Numbered from the stretch's first letter, positions 1-9,386 are shown. The stretch: 64,000 bases of DNA from Nitrososphaerales archaeon (GCA_030041355.1 JASHNZ010000105.1:1-64000); one strand, 5' to 3'. Notes: generated by a model not told the origin, from the sequence alone. Program-made: numbers and translations.

Positions 1-94
1 GGGGTTTTCTCTGCTTGAAGCTCAAGCTTTCAGGTCGACTCTCACTGCGATAGGTCTAGTGGTGCTAGTGTATTCGATCTATAAAATGCGTTGA
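1..94 (+). CDS. C-terminal end of a membrane protein (partial)
   Basis: An open frame enters from the left edge (first full codon at 2) and stops at TGA 92-94. The last 30 residues contain a hydrophobic stretch (STLTAIGLVVLVYSIY) followed by a short basic tail KMR, the look of a final transmembrane helix. It lies just upstream of the Rieske/cytochrome b genes, so it may belong to the same respiratory cluster, but too little is visible to name it. The following 263 bp hold no convincing gene. Confidence 0.45.
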   Translation, partial: GFSLLEAQAFRSTLTAIGLVVLVYSIYKMR

Positions 95-357
95 TAACTC
101 GAAAACAAATTTTTCTAAATGTAAGGCTAGCAAAAAGAAGGGTCGTTGGAGCGAAAATTTATTTTTCAAAAGCTAAAATAACAGCGTTTTCACTAAAAGA
201 CTACACCGCGATGGTAAACAAGAGTTCAATGTTTGTTCGAAACAAGTTTTCAGAACTGGGACTCTTGATTCTTTTTAGATTTTTTAGACCAGCTGTGGTT
301 CTTCGAATTCCCCTCAATCCAATTATTCAACTGTATCCGTAGGAGCACATTAAATTA

Positions 358-1065
358 ATGTTCTCTTCAGACGAAGCAGAAAATAAAAAAACAGAGAATT
401 CGGATGCGTCCCGGCGGAATCTGCTAAAGATTGGACTTGGTGTGGGGGTCCTCCTTGTTATAGGAGGAATCGGCGCCGTGGCCAAATCGCTGATCAGCCC
501 GACAAGTCAAGCGTCCACACCTACTACGTCTGCAACAACAAGTGCTGGTGCCAGCAGTTCGCAAAGCAGTTCAATACCACCTCCGGCATCCCCCGGCTTT
601 CCAGTGATAATGGTTGCGGACTTGAGCGACCTCACTGTAAACACTCCAGTCGACTTCAACTATCCTCTCGAAGAAACACCAAACATTCTTGTCAAATTAG
701 GAATAAAAGTTCAAGGCGGCGTTGGACCCGATGGAGACATTATTGCGTTCAGTCAGATCTGCCAGCACCTCGGTTGCGACTGGGGCTTTGTTGCAGAAGG
801 GTCGTCACCTTCATGCAACTCTTCTTACAAAGCATCAGGACCGGTCGGCTATTGTTGTTGCCATGGTAGCCAATACGATCTTACTAATGCAGCAAAAGTG
901 ATTGGAGGGCCTGCACCAAGGCCGGTGCCTCAAGTCATTTTGTATTATGATTCAACAACCGGCAATATTTACGCGACGGGAATGACCCCTCCTACTATTT
1001 TCGGCTATGATACTGGCTCTAATAACGTGTCGAATGATTTGCAAGGCGGAACACTGGTGAGTTAG
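358..1065 (+). CDS. Rieske iron-sulfur protein
   Basis: Electron-transfer subunit of a cytochrome bc-type complex, carrying a [2Fe-2S] centre on the outer face of the membrane. The N-terminus has SRRNLLKIG (about residues 18-26), a twin-arginine-like signal, followed by one hydrophobic anchor (25-45) and a Ser/Thr/Pro-rich linker (48-80). Box I is CQHLGC (135-140) and box II is CCCHGS (166-171); by family rules C135, H137, C166 and H169 bind the cluster and C140-C168 form the disulfide. The 235-aa length is usual for archaeal Rieske proteins. A GGAG ribosome-binding site lies 5' of the ATG, and the gene is 9 bp upstream of cytochrome b. Confidence 0.95.
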   Translation: MFSSDEAENKKTENSDASRRNLLKIGLGVGVLLVIGGIGAVAKSLISPTSQASTPTTSATTSAGASSSQSSSIPPPASPGFPVIMVADLSDLTVNTPVDFNYPLEETPNILVKLGIKVQGGVGPDGDIIAFSQICQHLGCDWGFVAEGSSPSCNSSYKASGPVGYCCCHGSQYDLTNAAKVIGGPAPRPVPQVILYYDSTTGNIYATGMTPPTIFGYDTGSNNVSNDLQGGTLVS

Positions 1066-1074
1066 AGCAAACTT

Positions 1075-2646
1075 TTGACTACTACCGATGTTGAAGAAAA
1101 AAAAGAGGATTTAGATAGAAAAAGCATCCCTACTACCGAGGACTTGCCAAAGCAACCAAAGGGGCCTGTAGAGCAAATTGCTAATTGGTTTGATACAAGG
1201 TTGGGCTTGTCCTATCCTTTCCTGCGTGATGCGCCTGCTTACTCTATCAATCCATTTTACTGGCTCGGAGCTCTAACGGTTGTCGCGTTCATCATTCAGG
1301 GCATTACGGGAACGATGATGATGCTTTACTACGTGCCGAGTCCCGCGCAAGCTTATTCGTCCACTCTGTATATTTTCCAGAGCGTCAGCTATGGCCGTTT
1401 TCTCGAGACTGTGCACCTTTACACTGCGTATGCGATGATCGTGCTCGCTTTCATGCACATGATGCGCGGATACTTCGTCTCCGTGTACAAAAAGCCCAGA
1501 GAGGCGATGTGGATCGTTGGAATGCTCATGGGTTTCGTTACACTAGGTTTTGGATTTACTGGATATCTATTACCTTGGACGGTTGTTTCGTATTCAGCAA
1601 CTCATGTTGGAGTGGGAATGATCAGCGCACTGCCGCAACCCTTCTCGCGTTTCCTTACTTTCCTTATCGAAGGAAATAGCGGGGACTCCGGTACGCTGCT
1701 CCGATTTTACGACCTCCACGTAGTTGTTTTGCCGGCTGTTTTGCTGCTTCTCCTTCTTACAAAAATGTACATGCTCGAAGCTCAAGGCATATCGCCTCCC
1801 GCGGGCGGCTTGGAAAGTACGCCTGAAAAGATGAAGAAACTGATTCCAATCTTCCCAGATGTTACATTCTACCTTGTTGAACTTGCAGCCCTATTCGGCT
1901 CTGCCATGCTATTGATTTCCGCTGTGTTTCCCTTGACTCTACCTCCCCAGTACAGCCCGGCAGTCGCAGGTCAATACATATCACAGCCCGACTGGTATTT
2001 CCTATGGGTTTATCAGATATTGAAATTACAAGTATTCGAAACTGCAGGACTTCCTGTCGCTCTTTCGGTTGTCACTCTCATCCTCATTGTTCTCCTGTTG
2101 CTACCGTTTATTGATAGAAGTGAAACGAGAAGTATAGGTAAGAAGATGAAATTTGTTACCCTCGGAGCTATTTTCGTTGCGGAACTGGCTGTCCTCTCTG
2201 TCTGGGGATATCTAACACCGGGACACGTTATCCCGAATGAACAGGGGGGTCTTGTGCTAGGAGGAACCGCGCTTCTCGTCATATTAGGAACAGTCGTGAC
2301 ATACAGGATATTCGCTCGTGCCCGCAAATCCTTGGGAATGAAGGCGACTCCAAAAGCGCAACCAACTACACAGCCATTGACAAGATCAGCTTCTCTTTGG
2401 ACGGCAATGAGCTTCGTGGTTTTGCTCGGAGTAGCTACTTTTGCAATCAGCGGGTGTATTAGTTCTGCAGTAGGGCTCATTGTTCAAGGGATGAGTTCCT
2501 CATTGATTGAAACCCTAGTGCTATCTCTCGCGGGCCTCGCTGTCTCCGTCCTAGGAATCGTTTATTTTCTCTACAGACTTGAATTGAACTCGGGCACTCT
2601 AAAGCGACGAATCAAGGTGTTTGAAATCGGGTGGAAAGACGAATGA
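1075..2646 (+). CDS. Cytochrome b of a bc-type complex (N- and C-domains fused)
   Basis: Membrane quinol-oxidising subunit partnering the Rieske protein. The protein has 523 aa and a TTG start. Heme-binding helices are visible: H114 and H128 (spacing 14) in helix B, H215 in helix D. The Qo-site motif reads PDWY (residues 305-308) where most families have PEWY. The position aligning with the second helix-D histidine (15 residues after H215 in cytochrome b6) is Lys230, so one axial ligand of the high-potential heme appears to be replaced; the decayed second copy at 11.0-12.5 kb also has Lys there. Two extra hydrophobic segments (about 442-500) extend the C-terminus beyond the canonical domain. 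The stop overlaps the next ATG (ATGA). Confidence 0.93.
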   Translation: MTTTDVEEKKEDLDRKSIPTTEDLPKQPKGPVEQIANWFDTRLGLSYPFLRDAPAYSINPFYWLGALTVVAFIIQGITGTMMMLYYVPSPAQAYSSTLYIFQSVSYGRFLETVHLYTAYAMIVLAFMHMMRGYFVSVYKKPREAMWIVGMLMGFVTLGFGFTGYLLPWTVVSYSATHVGVGMISALPQPFSRFLTFLIEGNSGDSGTLLRFYDLHVVVLPAVLLLLLLTKMYMLEAQGISPPAGGLESTPEKMKKLIPIFPDVTFYLVELAALFGSAMLLISAVFPLTLPPQYSPAVAGQYISQPDWYFLWVYQILKLQVFETAGLPVALSVVTLILIVLLLLPFIDRSETRSIGKKMKFVTLGAIFVAELAVLSVWGYLTPGHVIPNEQGGLVLGGTALLVILGTVVTYRIFARARKSLGMKATPKAQPTTQPLTRSASLWTAMSFVVLLGVATFAISGCISSAVGLIVQGMSSSLIETLVLSLAGLAVSVLGIVYFLYRLELNSGTLKRRIKVFEIGWKDE

Positions 2647-2915
2647 CATCTAATATAGGGCAGGTTAACATAAGGCTAGTAGGGCTTTTCTTAGCTATCC
2701 AAGTAATTTCGTTGTATTTTCTCTGGACACTAAATACTGTAAATGAGATTGGCGAAGGAAGATTTGCAATATTTCTCGCGGTTGACATGGTTTCATTTGC
2801 CATGATATCATATGTCTACAGAGCTTACAAAAATAACGAACAATTGAACAAGGGTCTTGTATTTGGTGGATGTTGCATGATCATCGTGCTTTTCTTCGCG
2901 AGCTTTGTGCTCTAA
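2643..2915 (+). CDS. Small three-helix membrane protein of the cytochrome b operon
   Basis: 90 aa, starting at the ATG that overlaps the cytochrome b stop codon (ATGA), which implies translational coupling. Three hydrophobic segments (about residues 9-28, 40-58 and 70-88) make it an integral membrane protein. I do not recognise the family. A frameshifted homologue follows the decayed cytochrome b copy at 12.5-12.8 kb, so the pair is an inherited module and this protein is probably an accessory subunit of the bc-type complex. Confidence 0.8.
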   Translation: MTSNIGQVNIRLVGLFLAIQVISLYFLWTLNTVNEIGEGRFAIFLAVDMVSFAMISYVYRAYKNNEQLNKGLVFGGCCMIIVLFFASFVL

Positions 2916-3014
2916 TTGAAGGGTTACTTCACTCTCTTTTAATCAACAGTAAATCACTAGACTATCTGTTAATAACACTGTTATCTCGTTTAGTTAACAG
3001 CGTGAGGATTGGAT

Positions 3015-3209
3015 ATGTCGTATGTTATATCTCTGTATAGGCATCCTCAGGGGTATCGCGATTTTGCGAATCGATTCATGTACCATCTCGGAGGAAATCG
3101 TGTTGACGAAAATTACCAGAGGAAGAAGTCGGATTCTATCAAAGCTCGTACTTTAGCATCCAATTCTAGCGCTTCAAAGAAGGAAATAGAAACGGACAAG
3201 TCGGCTTGA
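3015..3209 (+). CDS. Possible small hypothetical protein
   Basis: A 64-aa frame from ATG 3015, basic and without membrane segments; the C-terminal half is low-complexity and charged. Upstream lies an AT-rich stretch (TGTTAATAAC, near 2967) that could serve as a promoter, and an inverted pair CTGTTAA (2966-2972)/TTAACAG (2994-3000). No family is recognised. It may not be a gene. The next 290 bp up to the aldehyde dehydrogenase hold nothing I can support. Confidence 0.3.
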   Translation: MSYVISLYRHPQGYRDFANRFMYHLGGNRVDENYQRKKSDSIKARTLASNSSASKKEIETDKSA

Positions 3210-3499
3210 ATTTTAGCGCCAAATTACTCGAGACTTTTTCTCTCTCGTTGTCATCTCCTCCTTTAAATTGGACCCCACGCTCGGTTCTGTGCCGGGTTTT
3301 ATCGGTAACGAAATTAACGGCACAAAATCGGAAAAACTCTTTCTCTTCTTGCCACTGGCATAGGCCGGAAAATCAGTTATTCGGAATTAGGGCACCAATA
3401 CGCTAATCAAAACTCCGCGTAATTGCAAGATTTCTTCGCCATTTTTTACTTCAACGAAGGTAAAAGGGTAAATGCAAGTAAGATGTTTTCTAAACACTA

Positions 3500-4909
3500 A
3501 TGTCCAAGACTTTTGACACCATAAATCCCGCAACCGGACAAAAAATCGCCACCTACAAGCTGTTCTCAGAGGACAAGGCTTTTGCTTATGTGAAGAAAGC
3601 AAGCGACGTCTTTGACTACAAATGGAAGCGACTCTCTGTATCAGAGAAAGCAAGTTGCTTGAAGGCTCTTGCAAAAGCTCTTCGATCCAAGAAGAATGCC
3701 TACGCTATGCTGATGTCTAAGGAAATGGGTAAACCCATCACCCAGTCGGAAGCTGAAGTTGAAAAATGCGCTTGGACAGCCGAACTTTATGCTGAAAAAG
3801 CAGAGGAATGGATGAAGGCGGAATACTCGAAAACTGATGCTGCAAAAAGCTATGTTATTCATCAACCTCTCGGCGTCGTCCTGTCAATAATGCCCTGGAA
3901 TTTTCCTTTCTGGCAGGCCTTTCGCTTTGCGATTCCCGCTGTCCTCATGGGAAATACCTCTGTGCTCCGTCACTCGAACAATTGCCCGGGCTCTGCCCTT
4001 GCAATCGAAGAAGTTTTCAGGAATGCCTCTTTCCCGGAAGGAGTTTTCTCAACTATAATTTCAGACCACGAAATTGTCTCGAAACTAATTGCTTCGGATA
4101 TGATCAGAGGAGTGTCTCTAACAGGAAGCGTCGCAGCCGGACGAACAATTGGTGAACAGGCTGGAAAGCATCTGAAAAAATTCGTGCTTGAGCTTGGCGG
4201 AAGCGATCCGTTCATTGTTCTAGAGGACGCAGATGTGCAACGAGCAGCCAAGGTTGGGACAGATGCTCGGCTGATCAACTCCGGCCAAAGCTGCATTGCC
4301 GCAAAGCGCTTCATAGTCGTAGAGAGTGTAGCCAGAGAGTTCACTGAAAGATTCATTCGAGAATTTGAAAAGAAAAAGACCGGTGACCCCATGAACCAAG
4401 ACACTGACGTGGGGCCTCTCGTAAACAAGGAAGCAGTAGTCGGGTTGGATAGACAAGTGAAAGAATCCGTCCTTAACGGAGCAAGAGTCGAAATTGGAGG
4501 TAAACCTAGAGATGGGCCTGGAGCATACTATGAGCCCACAGTTCTTACAAACGTAAATCCGGAGATGCCTGCTATGCGTGAAGAAGTTTTTGGCCCTGTC
4601 GCACCCGTTTACGTAGTGCCTGATGAAAAACACGCAATCAGAGTTGCAAATGATATCGAGTATGGATTAGGTGCTAGCCTTTGGACGAATGACTTTGCGA
4701 AAGCCAGCCAACTCGTCGAAGAAATCGACAGCGGGGCCGTGTTTGTGAACGCTCTTGTAAAGTCCGACGCCAGAATGCCTTTTGGAGGAGTGAAGAATTC
4801 CGGGATTGGAAGGGAGCTTTCTAAGTACGGTTTGATCGAATTTTCGAATACAAAATCAATTAACCTATACGAAATCGGTCAGGAGGAAGTTATCGCTAAG
4901 GTTGAGTAG
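3500..4909 (+). CDS. NAD(P)-dependent aldehyde dehydrogenase, succinate-semialdehyde dehydrogenase type
   Basis: Oxidises an aldehyde to the carboxylic acid. At 469 aa it is a full-length ALDH. Visible are the PWNFPFWQ motif (132-139), the glycine motif GSVAAGRTIG (209-218), the general base in ELGG (E231) and the catalytic cysteine in NSGQSCIAAKR (C265). The segment LRHSNNCPG (156-164) resembles the LKHA segment of the Sad/YneI subgroup of succinate-semialdehyde dehydrogenases, with Arg instead of the usual cofactor-contacting Lys. Substrate is inferred from that resemblance only. It is monocistronic as far as can be seen. Confidence 0.88.
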   Translation: MSKTFDTINPATGQKIATYKLFSEDKAFAYVKKASDVFDYKWKRLSVSEKASCLKALAKALRSKKNAYAMLMSKEMGKPITQSEAEVEKCAWTAELYAEKAEEWMKAEYSKTDAAKSYVIHQPLGVVLSIMPWNFPFWQAFRFAIPAVLMGNTSVLRHSNNCPGSALAIEEVFRNASFPEGVFSTIISDHEIVSKLIASDMIRGVSLTGSVAAGRTIGEQAGKHLKKFVLELGGSDPFIVLEDADVQRAAKVGTDARLINSGQSCIAAKRFIVVESVAREFTERFIREFEKKKTGDPMNQDTDVGPLVNKEAVVGLDRQVKESVLNGARVEIGGKPRDGPGAYYEPTVLTNVNPEMPAMREEVFGPVAPVYVVPDEKHAIRVANDIEYGLGASLWTNDFAKASQLVEEIDSGAVFVNALVKSDARMPFGGVKNSGIGRELSKYGLIEFSNTKSINLYEIGQEEVIAKVE

Positions 4910-5068
4910 TCCGCAGCTTCGAATGCACTTCTTCCATCTAATTTGACAGGAGTACAGCAGTTACAACATTTCGTTTGTGTGTCTTCCATGATGTTTTTTC
5001 CGTTTGATACTAGATTCCATGATTTGAAAGACTCATAAGCTCTGTGACTATCCCCTCGTCTTGATATT

Positions 5069-6493
5069 TTGTCTGCCAGTTCGAGAATCTCGTTCTACGG
5101 CGGAGTAAACGAAATTGGCGGAAATAAGATACTTCTCGAAGATAAAGGAACGAGAATCCTCCTAGATTTCGGCAAGAGTTTCAAAGCCAGATCCCGATTT
5201 TATGAATGGAATGAGACTCCGAGGGTTGGAAATGGAATCGGCGATTTTCTTACGATGGGATTACTTCCCGATGTTTCTGGCTTGTATCGGGAAGACTTGC
5301 TTTCCCTGGCCGGAAGGAAAACAAAAGAGGATCGTCTAGTTGAAGCACTCTTTTTGAGCCATGCACATTCAGATCATGCTGACTACATTTCCTTTCTGCG
5401 TGAAGATATTGAAGTCTACATGGGCGAGACCACGAAGAGAATTATCGAATCGCTCGAATTTGAAAGAAATGCCACGCTTGAATTTGAAATCACGGGATAT
5501 AAGCAAAGACCCTCGGAAAGGAGCTCAACAAGAATTCCTAGGAAAATAAGTACTTTCAAAACAGGATCCAAGAATATTGCGATTGATTCAATCGAAATTG
5601 AACCAATCCATGTGGATCACTCTATTCCTGGTTGCTACGGCTTCATCATCAGGACCAGCCAAAACGTAATCGTGTACTCAGGAGACTTGCGAATTCATGG
5701 CAAAAATCCTTCACTGACCAGAGATTTCATTGAGAAAGCCGCATCTGCAAAACCAGATTTGATGCTTTGTGAAGGAACACGGATTGATGAGACTTCAATC
5801 ACAAAAGAGAGAGATGTGTTCGATACTTGCAAGTACTTTGTGGAACGATCGAAGGAACATCTAGTATATGCAGACTATTCTTACAAGGACGTTGATCGTT
5901 TTAGTACCTTCTACAACATTGCAAAGAGCACAGGGCGCAGTCTCGTAATCCATCCCAAAGTGGCCAGATATCTCACTTCACTTTCTTCTGCCGGAAATCC
6001 ATTGAGACTGCCTCCTCTGGACCAGAATATTCTGATCTATAAACCTAGAGGTAAGTCAGGTGCATATGACGATCGTGATTATCCCAAAGAAGATCGTGAA
6101 ATTTACGATGCAAACAAAAATACGATTTGTACTCCTGATCATGTCAAACATTATCCTTCAAAAGTTATCATCGCGCTAGGATCAAATCACATAGACCAAC
6201 TCGTTGACATCGTCCCATCTGAAGGCTTGTACCTCCATTCCACAAGTGAACCGTTCAATGAAGAAGGAGAAATGAGCGAGGAGAAAATGTACAACTGGCT
6301 TGAGAGATTTGGACTCCAGAGAATTCATGTTCATTGCTCAGGTCACGCTTCCGGAAGGGACCTGAATGAAATTATAAATTCTGTGCAACCTAAATTTCTC
6401 GTACCAATTCATACCGAACACGAAGGTCTGTTCAAATTGCTTCACGGATCCAAGGTCAAGCTTCCTGAATTAATGAAAGAGATCACACTCTGA
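5069..6493 (+). CDS. Metallo-beta-lactamase / beta-CASP protein, RNase J-like
   Basis: 474 aa with a TTG start. The fold is marked by GGVNEIGGNKILL near the N-terminus, the metal motif SHAHSDHADY (H-x-H-x-D-H), HVDHSIPG, YSGDLRIHG, and the beta-CASP motifs SGHAS and PIHTEH near the C-terminus. Archaeal RNase J enzymes are 5'-3' exoribonucleases of about 450 aa with this layout, and no KH domain (as in aCPSF) is present. A larger than usual insertion separates the first strand from the HxHxDH motif. It is probably an RNA-processing nuclease; the exact substrate is unknown. Confidence 0.8.
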   Translation: MSASSRISFYGGVNEIGGNKILLEDKGTRILLDFGKSFKARSRFYEWNETPRVGNGIGDFLTMGLLPDVSGLYREDLLSLAGRKTKEDRLVEALFLSHAHSDHADYISFLREDIEVYMGETTKRIIESLEFERNATLEFEITGYKQRPSERSSTRIPRKISTFKTGSKNIAIDSIEIEPIHVDHSIPGCYGFIIRTSQNVIVYSGDLRIHGKNPSLTRDFIEKAASAKPDLMLCEGTRIDETSITKERDVFDTCKYFVERSKEHLVYADYSYKDVDRFSTFYNIAKSTGRSLVIHPKVARYLTSLSSAGNPLRLPPLDQNILIYKPRGKSGAYDDRDYPKEDREIYDANKNTICTPDHVKHYPSKVIIALGSNHIDQLVDIVPSEGLYLHSTSEPFNEEGEMSEEKMYNWLERFGLQRIHVHCSGHASGRDLNEIINSVQPKFLVPIHTEHEGLFKLLHGSKVKLPELMKEITL

Positions 6494-6711
6494 AAGCGGT
6501 GAGGGAATGAAGCTAAGATTTACCCTATTCGGACAACGAAAGCTTGGTTCAACAACGTTTATCTTGTAATTCGACAAACGACAGCGCAAGAATATATAGC
6601 TAGGCAAATCAGTAACTTGAGAACAATGCCTCACTTGAGACAGGTTCGATAGCTAAAGATTCGTCTTGGCATTAAACCAAATAGAATCATTTACGAGGAG
6701 AACATAGAATT

Positions 6712-6993
6712 TTGAAAAAAACTGAGATTGTCCAAAAGACCACACCGATTCAAACGACAGCCCCCCAAACAACTGAAACGGAGGAAAGTAAGCCAATCCT
6801 GAGAGGTCAGACACGAAGTATAAAGATCGTGGATCTCCAAGTTCGTAAACGAAGAAGAAACCCGGCAAACTGCAAGTACTGCAACGGGCTGATCGAGGAT
6901 CGCTATGCATTAAGCAAGGGCTCGAGAACCGGAGCCAGGTATTACCACATTGCCTGTGCTATTCGTGTCGGCTTTGACATTCTCGTCGCATAG
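6712..6993 (+). CDS. Small zinc-binding protein
   Basis: 93 aa from a TTG start with a GGAG ribosome-binding site 11 nt upstream (6697-6700). The N-terminal 35 residues are Thr/Gln-rich and disordered, followed by a basic RKRRR patch. The C-terminal half has C-x2-C (CKYC), then H and C within YYHIACAIR, a likely C-C-H-C zinc site. It may bind nucleic acid; no specific function is recognised. A gap of about 215 bp to arsC holds no gene. Confidence 0.65.
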   Translation: MKKTEIVQKTTPIQTTAPQTTETEESKPILRGQTRSIKIVDLQVRKRRRNPANCKYCNGLIEDRYALSKGSRTGARYYHIACAIRVGFDILVA

Positions 6994-7210
6994 AGCCAAA
7001 CCAAACATTCTTGTGGAAAGTATGCATTTCTAGCGTAAGGGTTCGAAGAATTATCATTAATCGAAATCCTTTGCGATTTGGTTAGAGCAGTATCAATTTG
7101 GCGTCAACGTGATTCTGTTTGATTCATGTAAATGACAGATGAAGGAACTTACTAACTAACCGAATAGAATCGTGTTTGAAAAAGTGTAACTCAAAAAAAC
7201 TTAGCTGAAT

Positions 7211-7624
7211 TTACTTTTCTTTTTTCAAGAGCTCAATAACCCTCTTTTCGATTTCATCTCTGATAACTCGTACTTCCCTCATATCCTTCCCTTTGGGGTC
7301 TTTGAGATTCCAATCGATTAACTTCTTTTGCATTTGAGCGAGCACAGGTTTTGGGCACATTTCTGCAACCGAACAACCCATAGTCACGACTAGACTAGCA
7401 TGATTGATCATTTCAAGAGTCAGCATCTTCGGGATATTCTTTGAAAGATCGATTCCTTTTTCCTTCATCACGTCAACGACCATTGGATTCAACCGGCTAG
7501 AAGGAGCTGTTCCAGCACTCGTAGCTTTCAAACCGTGCCTTTCTGCAAAAGCTTGAGCCATTTGAGAACGCCCGGCGTTTTCAACACAAACAAACAATAT
7601 CGAGGTTTCTTTTTGATCTTTCAT
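7211..7624 (-). CDS. arsC: Arsenate reductase, low-molecular-weight phosphatase family
   Basis: 137 aa. The N-terminal P-loop FVCVENAGRSQMA has the C-x5-R catalytic motif of this family and the general-acid region reads DWNLKDPKG. Such enzymes reduce arsenate to arsenite, usually with thioredoxin. The gene overlaps the 3' end of an aquaporin gene by about 44 bp on the same strand. The pairing matches the aqpS-arsC arrangement of Sinorhizobium, where arsenite leaves through the channel. Function is therefore inferred as arsenic detoxification; a protein tyrosine phosphatase role is the alternative. Confidence 0.85.
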   Translation of the reverse strand: MKDQKETSILFVCVENAGRSQMAQAFAERHGLKATSAGTAPSSRLNPMVVDVMKEKGIDLSKNIPKMLTLEMINHASLVVTMGCSVAEMCPKPVLAQMQKKLIDWNLKDPKGKDMREVRVIRDEIEKRVIELLKKEK

Positions 7625-8314
7625 TTCTTATTCCTCTAAAAACCAGACCTGCAATGGCTGCTCCCACTAGCGTGCCAACAAAATACACGTAAAGATTTTG
7701 AAGATATCCTGAAGCCAAGGATGGACCTAGACTTCTCGCGGGGTTAAGAGACGCTCCTGTTAATGGTCCCATCACCAAAATCAAGACGAATAGCGTCGAA
7801 CCCACCAGCAGAGCTTGATATCTTCTGTTCTTGATTTGAGCTGAAGCGAATAGAGCAGAAACTGTAAGAATAAATGTACCAATTGCCTCAAGCAAGATTC
7901 CCTGACAAGGGCTTATCCCTGACGCCAGCATTGTAGAACCAAGATCAGTCCGAGAACATAAGGAAACGAATAACGCCCTTAGCGTCAGACCGGCAAATAA
8001 TCCGCCAGATATCTGAAAGATAAGATATGGAAGAAAATATTTAGAGCGGAGGCTCTTTGCTACCGATGCTCCCAGTGTTATCGCGGGGTTGAATACCGCA
8101 CCAGAATGCTCTCCGAACAGGACAATTAGAAAACCAACAATCCCCCGAAGGTAAGCGCGATAATTACCAAGGCTTCAACTCCTGAAATGTTTGGTATTAG
8201 GGGGGCCAATATAACCGACGCAGGCCCTACGATAACCAGCAAATATGTTCCCATAAGCTCAGATGGACATTCCTTCTTACAGCTGGAACATGGGAAGGAA
8301 GAGAGACGTTCCAA
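7581..8314 (-). pseudogene. Aquaporin/MIP-family channel, split by one frameshift
   Basis: Both NPA boxes are present: FNPAIT (coded near 8079-8093) and LNPARS (near 7735-7752), so the whole six-helix channel is encoded. The N-terminal part (8126-8314) runs through LVIIALTFGG and stops early; the rest continues in another frame from about 8144 as GIVGFLIVLFGEHSG. The junction sits on a run of five C (8142-8146), so a single-base indel would restore a protein of about 245 aa. It may be a phase-variable or recent mutation, or a sequencing error. Overlap with arsC suggests an arsenite or glycerol channel. Confidence 0.75.
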
Positions 8315-8396
8315 TCTTGAATCCTAGATGTTCGTGTTTTTAGAAGCGTTACACTCCCTTTTCCTTGCACCTGAACCGAACAGAATCGTCGGAGTG

Positions 8397-8715
8397 ATGA
8401 ATAAATTATTCAGACCTCGAGACATAGGGTTGGACGATTTCAGCATTGATCAAGATCTTGATTTCTAATTAAATTGACCTCGAAAAGCCCGAAGGTACTC
8501 TGCTCTATGATTTCGGCAGGTTGTGCGACTTAAAGAGAGAAGGACTGAGTGGCAAAGAGATATTCAATGAAGTGCTTGAGGAATTATTCTTTCACTGGGC
8601 CAAACCAGAACGAAGCGATATCAAGAATCTGCTGGGAATACTAGAGCGTAAGATCGCGAATTTAGGCATGGCAGTAAAGTTGAGGTTTAGAATGATTGCT
8701 GAAAACTCAACCTAG
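8397..8715 (+). pseudogene. Possible decayed small gene
   Basis: A short frame starts at ATG 8397 (MNKLFRPRDIGLDDF...) and stops at 8468; a second frame, offset by one base, is open from 8473 to 8715 and reads as a charged helical protein (EKPEGTLLYDFGRLC ... ERKIANLGMAVK). Together they could be one broken gene of about 105 codons. No family is recognised. The 3' end overlaps the next, opposite-strand gene by 9 bp. Confidence 0.25.
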
Positions 8716-9027
8716 GATCTTATTTGAAACGGTTTGAGCCGGACCTAGAGTGTTCTCGTTCCCAACCTGTTCAAAGACTTCGTCGCCCTTTTGAGTCAGG
8801 TAATACAGATTTTCGTAGGGCGTTTCCTTTATTTGAATGAACCCAGTCAAGAGCAGGTACTGAAAGTAGTCATCGAATAACGCAAAAGGAAGTTTTAAGC
8901 TCTCCATCAGGTGTCTTTTTGAAGCGTCTCCGCAATTCTTCGTCGCTCTCAAGAGAGATTCGAGAACTGTGTTGCTCACCCAGTTTTGTCCCGGCATACT
9001 TGTGAAAGCCAAATCCAGAACACTCAT
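8707..9027 (-). CDS. Winged-helix transcriptional regulator (putative)
   Basis: 106 aa. The pattern fits a small archaeal winged helix: a helical N-terminus (NWVSNTVLESLLRA), a recognition-helix region (KLPFALFDDYFQYLLLTGFIQ) and a wing with LYYLTQKGDEVFEQV, the common 'LT-x-KG-x-x-xL' end of such domains. Size suits a dimeric DNA-binding protein. Target unknown; its neighbours are a small cysteine-containing protein and the arsenic genes. Confidence 0.6.
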   Translation of the reverse strand: MSVLDLAFTSMPGQNWVSNTVLESLLRATKNCGDASKRHLMESLKLPFALFDDYFQYLLLTGFIQIKETPYENLYYLTQKGDEVFEQVGNENTLGPAQTVSNKILG

Positions 9028-9125
9028 TGCATTTCCATCAAGGATTATAGCGATTTAAAACGAAAGATATAGACAACCTGTATAGTACATTATTCTATTT
9101 CAGGCGACCTCTTGTCTTGAATATC

Positions 9126-9386
9126 TCACTCTGTGAATATATCCTCGATCTTACTATCCTTTGAAACTACTCTGATGCCGGTATAAAAAAGGCGCGCTAC
9201 TCGCCTTTGGTAGTGTTCTTCACAATCACTGTAAACAGCTCTTGCATTTCTCGGCTCGCTCAGTCCTGCTTTCTGACAAGTCTTGCAAAGATTAGGATCG
9301 TATTTTCTTGTTGAGAGGAGAACTTGCTTGCTGGAGTGGAGCTCTGCAGTCATGCTTCGAATCTCAGATATGAATTTGAGATCCAT
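9126..9386 (-). CDS. Small protein with possible zinc site
   Basis: 86 aa. It has C-x2-C (CKTC, about 34-37) followed by C and H in SDCEEHYQRR, so a C-C-C-H metal site is possible. The N-terminal 30 residues are predicted helical. No family is recognised. It lies between a winged-helix gene and the promoter of the membrane protein at 9607. Confidence 0.5.
   Translation of the reverse strand: MDLKFISEIRSMTAELHSSKQVLLSTRKYDPNLCKTCQKAGLSEPRNARAVYSDCEEHYQRRVARLFYTGIRVVSKDSKIEDIFTE

Noticed and set aside
91-342. 83-codon frame after the first partial gene
   Set aside because: TTG start without a ribosome-binding site, unusual composition and no family resemblance; likely chance frame in AT-rich intergenic DNA.
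2013-2480. 155-codon antisense frame in cytochrome b
   Set aside because: Antisense shadow of a clear gene, low-complexity content, no promoter.
3206-3406. 66-codon frame before aldehyde dehydrogenase
   Set aside because: Ser/Leu-rich, no ribosome-binding site, no homology sensed; not counted as a gene.
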